Shown: positions 35,600 through 45,522 of the stretch, piece after piece
How positions within the stretch are numbered: the first letter of the stretch is position 1
How the letters are laid out: each line of letters begins with the position of its first letter
NCBI RefSeq assembly: GCF_000276665.1
Contig: NW_004955429.1
Span: 4,982,033 to 5,046,032 of the forward strand
Source of the DNA: Chinchilla lanigera
Lineage: Eukaryota; Chordata; Mammalia; Rodentia; Chinchillidae
DNA: 64,000 nt
Direction of reading: 5' to 3'
Notes under the pieces: generated by a model
Told to the model about the DNA's origin: nothing
Seen by the model: the letters and a program-made list of their open reading frames with translations, nothing else
The model's database searches: none
Position numbers and translations under genes: made by a program

Positions 35600-35795
35600 T
35601 CTTAAGAACCACACTGAATTATCATCACAAGCAGTACTCTTTCTGGTCTCAGTTCCTCTACAACTTCTTTAATTCTGTCACAGAAGACACAGCCATTATC
35701 TATCATGCCTTCTCTGGGACAGAGCCCCTATCTGTCAAAGCCTGATACACAAGAAGGAGCCAATAAATGTTCATTGATGGAATGCAAGAGTGAAT
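35600..35795 (+). mobile_element. L2 3' end, sense
   Basis: Ends with the L2 3'-terminal phrase gaaggagccaataaatgttc, then attgatggaatgcaagagtg. Diverged. Confidence 0.6.
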
Positions 35796-35989
35796 ACGCT
35801 TTTTTCCCTTGAAGTGATTTCAAAGAGCCTCTCCTTCCCTCCACCTCTTCCTTCATCCTTTCTCTCTTGTTCCAGTCAGATAGGTCCACTTTGCCATATC
35901 CTAAATGTAGCATGGCCTTTGGTTTTGTTTTAAACATGGTCTTTTATCAATTTTTTTTCTCCTACTTGGTAAATTCTTATTCCCTGAGG

Positions 35990-36220
35990 GAAACAGCCTG
36001 CTCCACTTCTTCTGTGCATTCATAATTTTGTACATAAATCTATTCTGAAAAATTTATTTCAATATCCAGTAACCTAAATATCTCAGTCATTGTAGAATCC
36101 TCCTCAAGGGCAGAAAACATGTTTTACTCTTTTTTTTTCTTCAGCTTCCCAGTTATTACACAATGTCAGATACAGAGGAGATGGCAATGCTTTTGATTTT
36201 TGAGTGGGTAAATTCTTGCA
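35990..36220 (+). mobile_element. L2 3'-end fragment, sense
   Basis: cctcaagggcagaaaacatg followed by ttttact, then ttcagcttcccagttattac and aatgtcagatacagaggaga resemble the L2 3' end without its final AATAAATG. Confidence 0.5.
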
Positions 36221-37924
36221 GGAATTTTATCTTCAGAAAACAACTTAATTACCAAAGTCCAATGGGAAAAATTTGCTCTAAAAAGATCTATCTAATGTAG
36301 ATCTAACAAACGTTTAAAGTGGAGTGTCTTAAGTTTATAACTGCAAAATAATATATAAAATGCCATATGTCAACATTATATATATTCACCATTCATAGGA
36401 TTTGCTGACAATTATAAGCATAATATTCTGTAGTCTTAACAAGTAATTTTGCTTGCATAACATTTCTTTAATGTCTAACTTGTGTATATTTATAAATCAT
36501 AAATTATAACAAATATCTGTATTCCTAAGAAGGAATTTTTTTCTTTCTAAAAATTTTACTTTCTTATACAAACTCACAGTAACTGACTGTGTCAACAAAC
36601 ATAACATCTCCTTTATCATGCAATATATAGCAGTGTCAGATCTCCTTCTGGTCTATTGAGTCAAATGAGATGATCTTTATGGTTTTTAAAACCACTCTAA
36701 AATTTTGAGGCTATTAATTCTCTTTTCCTCAGTGACTTATGGTTCTCCAGTGCAGAAGCTTTCAGTTTTTGATCACATTTGTGAATTTTTAGCAATCCCT
36801 CTACATTAAGTAAACTTTTCTGCATTAGAGGAAACTATAGATTTTCCCAAAGAAAACCCCAGATTAAATTTAAGTCATCTCATACTCCTTCTCTGACATA
36901 CTGAATTTTAGCAGAACTAGGGAAGCAAATAAAATATGGGAAAAATATTCCTTATGGTTCTTACTTCTCTTCTATTATTAGATAGAAAAGACAAATATAG
37001 ATAAGGTTAGACAGGAAAATAAGGAGAACTCTAGAGATAAGAGTTATTTTCAATATTCACACAGTCATAGCTCATACTATATTTACTTTGAGAAAACTGG
37101 AATGACGTACTACTAGAAGCATTAAGTGTGGTTAGTTCTTATTTGAAAAATAACTTAATAAGCTGAAAGCCGTACAAATTTTAGCAATGGGAGACAGAGA
37201 AATTTACTGGCCTATACAGAGGTGTAATGTGTTGTCTCTGGAGTGACTGGTCTCAATAATGAACCAACATGGTGAATTTAGCAGCTGTGAGCAGAAGTCA
37301 CCATTGCTTTGTTGAATAAATACTGTGGCCTCAACATCAGTTTTTCTCAAATATAGAATAGTCCCCATCCCAAAGGTAGTCAGATAAAGAAACATACAAA
37401 TCAGTACAAATACACTGTTGATTCTAGACAGTACTCCAGTAGGGCTCTAGTAGTGGATAACTGCTTAGTGGTATCAGCTTTTCACAGGAAAAAAATAGTA
37501 CAAAGAATGTGCCTTTTAGAGAAATTACCTATCCAAAGACATAACTATGTTCCACGCTACTTCAGTATGCAGAAGTCTACTACCACTGCAGTTATTAGTA
37601 GTAGCCAGAATGAATTTCACCCTAGCCTCAGAAGACACGCTTTTTGTGATCCATGTATTAATATATTTATTCATCAGATTCCAGGGATTTGAAAGCAATC
37701 TCAAACAATATATGCTACGGAAAAGAAGGTGCACATGAGGTTTACCTACTGGACATAAAGGACAGCTCAGGGGTTGCAGGTGTGGACTTATAATGAGTTT
37801 CCCTGGTGTGGTACAATGGGATAGTTGTAAGGGACTAAGTTTTTACTTTCCACAGCAACCAGAGATAAACAAAGACCCCATTGTGCTTGACTTAGATCAT
37901 CCATGCGGCACGTGGACTCTTGAA
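36221..37924. other. No gene seen
   Basis: Very AT-rich, unique-looking sequence. Confidence 0.4.
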
Positions 37925-38110
37925 AGCAGTAGATGCACATTAACTAAGTCATTAATCCTCACCAATACTTCTGCCCATAAACCACATATTATTATTCTTT
38001 AATGGTTGATGAAGCTCAGTCAGGAAGGATAATTGCTTTGCCCAAGGCCACAGAGAAAATCTTGTGTCAGAATAGAATTAGGCTTGAGTGATTTTTGGCC
38101 CACAGGCTTG
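37925..38110 (-). mobile_element. MIR SINE, antisense
   Basis: aagtcattaatcctcaccaa, atggttgatgaagctcagtc, and the diagnostic core ttgcccaaggccacagagaa are antisense MIR. Confidence 0.78.
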
Positions 38111-38454
38111 GACTTGGATCACCAGGTCATGCGGGTTGGAAGAGCTTTTTCTGAATTCCATCTAAAGGTCCTGTGAGTGTGTACAGTGATGTCTCTAGGC
38201 ATGAGTGTATGCATTAAAGTAGGAAGGTTCTTATCTTTTCATTGTTCTCAGTGGTACAGTAGCATCTTCATATGATACATTACTGACTCTGAAATATATT
38301 CTTCCATTGCTTTGCTTTGTGTAAGAAAAAGCAACACTGGACTTCAAGTAAAAAAGGCTAGAAAAATAAACATTTATTTTGCATTACAGAATATTTTAGG
38401 GACCAGACTAGCCAATCACAAACTTTGATTAATTTTATTAATTTCTTTGATGAG

Positions 38455-38515
38455 CAGATCTTCATCTCCTTCTCCTTCTCCTTCCTCTCCCTCTTCCTTT
38501 TCCTCTTTCTCTTCC
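38455..38515 (+). repeat. Polypyrimidine (CTCCTT/CTTCCT) tract
   Basis: Imperfect TCTCCT and CTTTTCCT repeats; the minus strand translates to a Glu/Gly run, a low-complexity artefact. Confidence 0.9.
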
Positions 38516-38559
38516 TGTTCTTCATTTTGTATTGAAAGGTGCTTTAGCATAGTGTTAAA

Positions 38560-38800
38560 ATATGCAAGTTCAGGACTTAAAACTGCTAGAACTAGAATTT
38601 CGACTCTGTCTCTTCCTACGTGATTTGGGGGAAAACAGCTCAAATATTTTGTTTTGGTTTCCTCATCTGCAAAGTAGAGATAGTACTAGTACTATTAGAA
38701 GAGTTGTATGAGACAGTGTATTTACAAAGTGCTTAGCGCTATGCTGGCCACATGATCGCAGAAGATGTTAGATACCATCACCACCACCATCATCATAAAT
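38560..38800 (+). mobile_element. MIR SINE, sense
   Basis: tggtttcctcatctgcaaag, tagagatagtactagtacta, acaaagtgcttagcgctatg, ctggccacatgatcgcagaa match sense MIR. A short CAC/CAT trinucleotide run follows. Confidence 0.82.
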
Positions 38801-39293
38801 ATAGACAAGATGGAAGCTTTTTATTTCAAACCAAAATTGTCAGTATTCATGTTCACATCTAAGAATGCTTTCCACTATTTAGAACAGCTAAGGGGCAAAT
38901 GTAAGTTTAAGAATTAATTATTAACTGAGGATTAAATCATTGGAGGGGATGTTTCCAAACAGAAGTCAGGGGAATATGGAACGTTCAGGAAGACATGCTA
39001 CACCCTTAGGTATGCACTCATATCCTAATCTTAGATAAAGTTGTTGGTCCATATCAATGCATGCTTCAACATCAATCTTCCACTTGGTGGATTTCATTGT
39101 GAAGAAACTTTTTCATAGGTGTTAATTAGCAGTTGTTCCATAGATTATTAACTGCCAGCCCTTCTGTTCTAGAGGCCAATGTGAATCATTCATTCAGGTG
39201 AAAAGCACAGCAAAATCACTGTGATGTGTTCACACATCATAAAACAAACATGTCTCGTATCCTCATCCTGAAACATGCAACAAGAATTGTATA
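38801..39293. other. No gene seen
   Basis: Unique-looking AT-rich DNA up to the nested insertion cluster. Confidence 0.4.
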
Positions 39294-39308
39294 AAATAAA
39301 GCTTACAA

Positions 39309-39758
39309 GGGCCGGGGATTTAGCTCAGTGGTGTAGCACCTGCCTGGTAAGTATGAGATCCTGCGTTCAATTCCTGGTACCAAAAACAAACTGTTATGGT
39401 TTGTGTCTGTGTGTTCCCCCAAAGCCTCATGCTGTCATGGGGCAGGCTTTTAGAGCTTGATTGATTGTGGGTGTGAGAGCTACACCCGCCCTGGGATGGA
39501 TAGTTTGCATATGTAAGGGAGAGGAAGAGGTTGCTTGTGGCCACTTCTCCTTTTTAGTGCTTGTTGCTTTTGCTGTGTTCTGCTGCCATGAGCTGTAGCC
39601 CTCTGCCATGTGCCACTCTGCCTTGTAACCTGTCAAGCCTGGACTAAAACCTCCACAAACTGTGAGCTAAAGAAACCTTTCCTTCCAAATTTTGGGTGTC
39701 AGATATTTTGTCCCAGCAACGAGAGAAAAGTAACCAAGACCCAAAAAACAAACAAACA
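39309..39758 (+). mobile_element. ID SINE, its A-rich tail split by an LTR
   Basis: ID body 39309-39380 (gccggggatttagctcagtg, gttcaattcctggtacc), then caaaaacaaac. The A-rich tail resumes at 39741 (ccaaaaaacaaacaaac). Target duplications are aaataaagcttaca (39294-39307) and aaataaagttcaca (39758-39771). Confidence 0.8.
39393..39740 (+). mobile_element. MaLR-type solo LTR, sense, inside an ID tail
   Basis: tgttatggtttgtgtctgtg, gttcccccaaagcctcatgc, acaaactgtgagctaaagaa (signal region), and terminal gagagaaaagtaaccaaga. Similar ends to 19940-20280. The flanking target duplication is obscured by the A/C-rich tail. Confidence 0.82.
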
Positions 39759-39774
39759 AATAAAGTTCACAGGG

Positions 39775-40047
39775 GGAAGGAGAAAGGAAAGAAGGAAGGA
39801 AGGGGAAAAATATATATATACACACACAAGATAGGTAAGATAATTGTCCTACTAATTTCTATTGGTTTATTGAAGAGAACAGTTAATGCCCAATTGTTTG
39901 ATCAATTTTGCATGCCTATATCTGGTAATCTGAGCAACTACTTTGAAGATAACAATATGCAATATAACATACATTGTTAATTTCCTATCATCTTATTTTG
40001 AACTTCTGTATTGTTTTTATTTTTTTAAAATTCTCTTTAAAATAAAA
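39775..40047 (+). mobile_element. Short 5'-truncated rodent L1, sense
   Basis: GAAAGG purine tract, TA/CA tract, then the family terminal block (agataattgtcctactaatt, gaagataacaatatgcaata) and A-rich tail. It is followed by aaataaagctcaca (40048-40061), a third copy of the target sequence flanking the ID. Confidence 0.87.
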
Positions 40048-40061
40048 AAATAAAGCTCACA

Positions 40062-40747
40062 GATACTCTGCTTATATACAGAAAATAATATTTCAGTCTC
40101 AAAATAATGAGAGGAAGAAAAATTCTTTGAAAATTCAAAATGTAATGATCAAAGCTGTACAGTACAGTAGTTGGAAAATAAAGTCCAGAAAATCTGACTT
40201 TAGAATTAATGCAGTTAAGGCAATAGCTGACTCATAAGGGGTCCAAAAAAAGAGAAAAGTAAAGCCAATACAGAGGGACAAATTACTAAGGAATTAATAG
40301 ACAAGACTATTCTAAGGTCATTACTCTTCAAATTTAAAGGGCCATTAAATATCTAGTCAAAATAAATGAAGAAAGATCCCACAGTTTTAAATACTTCAGT
40401 GACATTTGAGAACATGGAGGGTAAAAAGGAGATCTTGAGAGAGAGGGAGAGAGAGAGACAGAATGAATCACCTATAAAGGAATATGTGAGCAACACAAGC
40501 CTTCTTATCAATGCTCACAGATCTCAAAAAATAATGAAGAAAAACCTTTATTAGTATGTGGGGAGAATTATTTTCAGTCTAAAGATCTATGCTTCTTCAG
40601 ACTCTCACTGAAATGTTAAAAGAGAACATGTAAAAATGCAGAAAGTTACCTTCCTTTTAACTTTCCTTAGAAAGTTTCTTGGGAAAGTGCTTCAACAAAA
40701 TGTAATAAAATAAAAGGCCCCAGAAAGCAGGCCAGGAAGAGGGATAC
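40062..40747. other. No gene seen
   Basis: A-rich, with a short (GAGA) tract near 40437-40460. Confidence 0.4.
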
Positions 40748-40847
40748 NNNNNNNNNNNNNNNNNNNNNNNNNNNNNNNNNNNNNNNNNNNNNNNNNNNNN
40801 NNNNNNNNNNNNNNNNNNNNNNNNNNNNNNNNNNNNNNNNNNNNNNN
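40748..40847. other. Assembly gap of 100 N
   Basis: Exactly 100 N, stopping directly at a TC microsatellite; the repeat probably caused the break. Confidence 0.99.

Positions 40848-40881
<34 letters not shown>
40848..40881 (+). repeat. (TC)n microsatellite, left edge lost in gap
   Basis: At least 17 TC units between the gap and an antisense SINE; true length unknown. Confidence 0.95.
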
Positions 40882-40884
<3 letters not shown>

Positions 40885-40957
40885 CTCCAGTGCTGTGAGT
40901 GGAAGCCAGGGCCTGAGGCAAGCACTCTGTTACTGACCTACATCCCAAACCCTACAA
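40882..40957 (-). mobile_element. tRNA-derived SINE, antisense
   Basis: gtggaagccagggcctgagg, caagcactctgttactgacc, tacatcccaaaccct is an antisense tRNA-type SINE head. The TC tract lies where its A tail would be. Confidence 0.65.
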
Positions 40958-42708
40958 GTTTTTGCTCTTTGGACAAGCAATTTAAGTGAAAATCTAATAC
41001 AAATAGCCACCATATTAAGAAATTTAATCATATTCTCCAACAGCTAAAGGTTTCTATGTACTATACGATATGGTAGGTGGATATGAAAAAATTTGTTTGG
41101 AAAATAAAAACAAATATATATTCTAATGATGTCTTTCCAGTAATCAATCTTGCTGTCAATTTCAGAAGTCTTGTGGTAGGTGGACTCTTCTGTTGCTGCT
41201 CAGAGGGTTACAAAGAAAACACTATTATATTAATTTATAATCTTCCTCCAGTGTTTTTACAAAAATGTGCATCATTTATATCGATTTTGCAGTTTGATAA
41301 TAATCTTTGGTTTCAAGTGACTTTTAATGACTCTCCAAAATAAAGGTGTTTGCAAAAAAAAATTATTTTAATCCACAAATTCTATTCAGCGATGTCCTCA
41401 CAGGTTGCCCAGAAAGGGAAGGTGGGGCCAGCATTTTGAACAATGTTTCGTATAAGTGCCTAACTTTGGGTCATTACCATAAAAAAATTTGTTCCTCAGC
41501 ACACCTTACACACATAGGTATATATAGCATAAGAATGTTCAGACATTCTTTAGGCAGAAAGTTTACCTTTTAAGCAGCCAAGATCCAGTCTATTTAACAA
41601 CTTTTCTCAATGCTTCCGAAGTCTTTTGGTGTTTACTGTATATGCTTTTCATAATGTATTTTTGACTCAGTTTTGTACAAATACTTCATTGATCAAGTGA
41701 ACAACACAATAATAATAAAGCTAAGGAAAAATTAAAATTTCCCAGACAGACATATGCATATTTGAAATCACATATAGCATAAAAATGTGGTATCATTGCA
41801 TATTCATTTGTAATAGCTTTTTAATAGAAAAGAGGCCAAGATTAAAATCATAAAATGAAATTATTTTCTCTTATAAAATACAAAGGTCCAGTAATAAGAA
41901 TATTAAAACAATTTTTTACTTTACTATAAAATTGCAGGACCAAATATTATATTTTTAGTAGGGAGATCAAAATTTATTAAAGTAAGTATTATAAAATATT
42001 TCTTAGAGATTTAATATGTAGTTCTTGGTACAATGAAAGAAATTACTATTATATTTTCAACTACAATTCAATTGCCCTCTGTGATTATATACACTAAAAT
42101 AAGAGTTAGGTCTTTTTAGTTACTACATTTCCCAATTTGGGGGTCAGATATTCAACAATAGTTTTGCTAAGTGAAACATTGTAACATTCACCTGCCAGGG
42201 CTTGTTTAAATGATGCCAGTAACAGAACTAGCAGGGATTTTTACCATGCTCGGCAAGGAACCATATCATTAGATTTGCATTTCAGACACAATTCATTTTT
42301 AAAAGAGACTGCAAGGAAAAATTCTGTTGCTAGTTAATGATGTGGTTTTAGGACAGCCTTCTTCTTTTGTTTTTCAATCGACAAGCAATAAGAAACTTTT
42401 TGTAAGTATGATCAGAATATTAAATACCAGAAGACACAATCAAGAATAAAATCTGTCTTTCTGAAAGAGAGGTGAACACAGTCCATTTTTCTTACATTGT
42501 TCCTTAATTAATGATAGAAAGTTCTATTACTTCCATCTTCTTAACCATTGGTTATTTTAGCAGAGCACTGCAGGATTTTGGCAAGTGTTTTATGCACACA
42601 AACAGAAGTTTGCAAATCATGAAAGCCTTATTCATTTAAGTTACCTGGCAGTATTCTTAAGTAGGAAGTTTGTAGGCATAACCTGACAAAGCTGATGTGA
42701 AACATTAC
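40958..42708. other. AT-rich, possible intron of the minus-strand exon
   Basis: No repeat family recognised with confidence. If the exon at 42709-42919 is real, this is the start of its downstream intron. Confidence 0.4.
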
Positions 42709-42919
42709 CTTTGTGTGCTGGAGACTTCCGCTGAGCCGGAGTTGCCGCCGTCTGCACCTGCTGCTGTTTGACCAAATTTCCTTCGCTGCCAGTCCTCAAA
42801 ATCTTCTCACCTAAGCTGATTTTTTTCTGTTTGCTGTTTAAATCATCCTTCCTGGATGACTGCAGCTTAGATGCTGCATTAGCGAAAAAAGGTCTTGCAG
42901 AGCGGGAAGGCTTGGACAT
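42709..42919 (-). CDS. Candidate first coding exon, gene not identified
   Basis: On the minus strand an ATG at 42919 opens 70 codons plus one base and stops at a splice donor, AAAG|GTAATG (intron begins at 42708). The peptide begins MSKPSRSARPFFANAASKLQ and ends TPAQRKSPAHK. It is rich in Ser, Lys, Gln and Arg, with no hydrophobic segment, which suggests a disordered, phosphorylatable N-terminus (RKSP and RTGSEG are likely Ser-phosphosite contexts). Upstream in frame there is a stop within 12 codons, and a pyrimidine-rich stretch (gattctttttgttgtcgtgt) precedes the ATG, so the exon may start in the 5' UTR. Local GC is higher than the flanks, with several CpGs. I do not recognise the gene. It is the strongest coding candidate in the window, but one exon without homology is not proof. 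Confidence 0.45.
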
Positions 42920-43237
42920 TTTAAAGAGCAGAAAACACGACAACAAAAAGAATCAACCCCAGAACGTTACCTACTGGGGCAGCAAATTCTAAAAAATCCT
43001 CTGAGCTTCACTTTTCAACTGACACAATGAGAGTGTGAAGTGCAGCGGGAGATAAAGTGCAGGAGTGCCACTTGGGTTTCTCTTAAACTAAAGGTACCGT
43101 ACAACCACACGGCCCATTTACTAGACCTGTGGAATGTAAATGTGCATTTCGAAGAAGCCTGTGACAGTTTTGCAATGGTAAATGCTCCAACTCTGAGCGA
43201 ACGGCAGGCTCTGGAACAGGGAATGTCAAATCTGTAT

Positions 43238-43238
<1 letters not shown>

Positions 43239-43274
<36 letters not shown>
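43239..43274 (+). repeat. (CA)n microsatellite
   Basis: Pure CA run of about 18 units. Confidence 0.98.
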
Positions 43275-43278
<4 letters not shown>

Positions 43279-43713
43279 CACAGAACCACTAATACACAGA
43301 CTAGACACTGGACTTCTCGCACCGGAAAATGAATGTACGTATATCCCACCCATTCAGGTATTATACATGAAAATGAGCCAGATGTGTGGCTTATATTACC
43401 AGGAAGCACATACCAGATTCAGTTTCCAGGCACTGGTTCAAGCAAATATTTCCCCGCCGTAGCACATTCTTATATTATATTCCAAGAGTTGATCATGTAG
43501 CAAATACCCACCATGCCCACCTTCATAATTACTTTTCCTGCTGTTTACAGAACACGTATAGCACAATGGCAAATAAAGAAAATAGAAGAATGTAACTTCC
43601 ATACCTTTCTAGGCTGCCATAGGATACTGACTAACCGATATGGAGGGTGTTGTGCGTCTGCATAAGCTGGTGTGGGATGTGTAAAAGTGTGCATATGTAT
43701 GCATGTGTAGTTG

Positions 43714-43715
43714 TA

Positions 43716-43748
<33 letters not shown>

Positions 43749-43758
43749 CAGAGAGACA
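43714..43758 (+). repeat. Compound (TG)n(AG)n microsatellite
   Basis: TG run switching to GAGA with one GACA. Confidence 0.97.
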
Positions 43759-44244
43759 TTGGGAATATGGACTATTTTATATTTTAAAGAGCTTGGAGTT
43801 TAATGAACAAATGAATACTTGTAATTACCATGCTTTCTGAAGGACTAATAGTAATGATGTAAAAATCAAGTGTGTTGAAGAGGTCAAAGTTTTCTAGGCT
43901 GAAAACATTCTTGACACTATTTGAACACATAACCCATACTAGATGCTCATAGGCCCTCTCCCACTAAGGTAACCAGTTTTCCTCTTAGTTTCATGTGTCA
44001 GTGATTTTTATGATTTGGGGTTAAGCTGTTTCCAACCTTTATTATGATGTGCTCCCTTAGGGAGCATCTACACAAACTCTGTATGAACTAAAAAAGGGTC
44101 TGGGAATTTGTGATCATATAACTGCTCTCCTAGCGTAAATACCGTGATAAGCACGTAGGTACTTAGCACTTTATCAGAAGGAGAATTATGTGCTAGGGAG
44201 AGTATTAGTGTTGGGATCAGTTGGGAAAGAGTTACCTCTAACCT

Positions 44245-44410
44245 CTAACTGTAGGCCCAGCCTGAGAAGTCACCGTTTCCAACTTTTCACTGGTAAAATT
44301 GGGATAATGATTTTGGCTTTATAGGATTGCTATATAGAGAAACGGAGGTGACAAGTCTGCACATTGTCTGGCACTGGCAGCATTCAATAAATACAAATTT
44401 CTTTACCCTG
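44245..44410 (+). mobile_element. MIR SINE, sense
   Basis: tcactggtaaaattgggata, tttataggattgctatatag, tctggcactggcagcattca, then ataaatac: sense MIR 3' half. Confidence 0.75.
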
Positions 44411-44486
44411 TATTCCCAAAAATTCAGTTTTAATGACTCTTCATAAGTCTAACACTATCTTATAAAAAATACCAGAGTTACAAGCA

Positions 44487-44568
44487 TGGGCTGAGGATGT
44501 AGTTCAGGGATGGAGCCCTTGCCGAGCACGCGGGAGGCCCTGGGTTTGATCTCTAGTACTGAAAAAAA
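44487..44568 (+). mobile_element. Diverged ID-like SINE, sense
   Basis: gggctgaggatgtagttcag, ggagcccttgccgagcacgc, ctgggtttgatctctagtac, then an A-run: older tRNA-type SINE. Confidence 0.8.
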
Positions 44569-45459
44569 GAGCAAATCTGTGCACAGTTACAGGCTCAAAT
44601 CCTGACTCAGATCAGATTGTCCACAGTGGAATCACAAACATAATCTCAGAGCTATAAAACTGGGAAAAAATAATGTGAGAGTAAGCCTGTAGTATTTTGA
44701 GAAAAGTACCCTTTGTCATGATCTTCTACATCAGCAAATACTGCTGTATCATAAAATCCAACCCATTAAATAGTAAGGCATAGAATTTAAATGACCCCTT
44801 TACTCTTAATAATTCTGTCCAAATAATACAGTACAACTTCAATGTGTCCATATTATATTTTACGTCTGCCTGAGAAGCATGTTGCTTAGGCTTCTTCCTT
44901 TCTGACATCACACCGGCAGTCAGCTTTTTTTTGGGATAGATTCTGTCAAGAAACTAACTCTGGTCACGTCATGGAGAGCCAAGTGTACCGCATCACAGTT
45001 AAGCAGTGATATAGCTGCTGAGGATCAGCAACATCCACTCACCAGCCAAGTGACCACACTGAATGCAGCCTCACAGTCTAGACTCCTGCCTCTTAGTAAT
45101 GACCCTCTGTGACACAGCTTGGTCCCTGTGTGTGCAAATCACAGGGCCACTGAGGGTGTGTGGTGCCTGGCAGTGGATCCCAGCATGGGAAGCCAGCTGG
45201 AAGGATCTGTGCCAGCAAAGAAGTGTGATGGCATCCTGATGCCATTTAAGACAGCTGGTTTACCCATCTGATATGGAGAGAGGCATTTCAGAGGGATAGA
45301 ATCATGTCTCCTAGAATATTTTCCTTCCCTAGGAAAGATCAATATTTTATGAAGGTGAGGGGGAGAAATCAAAGTGACTACATGAAAATGGCCATTTGTA
45401 GAGCTGGGAAATGTATCTAGAGAAAGACAACCCCTAGGAGATGATTATATACTACACAG
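44569..45459. other. No gene seen
   Basis: Unique-looking sequence, no exon recognised. Confidence 0.4.
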
Positions 45460-45522
45460 ACAGATGATAGATAGATAGATAGATATAGATAGATAGGAGA
45501 TAGAGGTAGACAGATAGATAGA
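45460..45522 (+). repeat. (GATA)n microsatellite
   Basis: Interrupted GATA/GACA array. Confidence 0.96.

Larger units (their letters stand above)
42920..44244. other. Possible 5' flank of the minus-strand exon; microsatellites
   Basis: No TATA box or CpG island is evident on the minus strand. Contains two microsatellites listed separately. The 140-codon plus-strand frame (43040-43462) runs through the AC repeat and is not convincing. Confidence 0.4.

Noticed and set aside
38416..38643. Glu/Gly-rich minus-strand frame resembling an acidic protein
   Set aside because: The acidic run is the translation of the CTCCTT polypyrimidine tract.
43040..43462. 140-codon plus-strand frame next to the candidate minus-strand exon
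   Set aside because: It depends on the CA microsatellite for its length and has no domain; the sequence on either side does not look coding.
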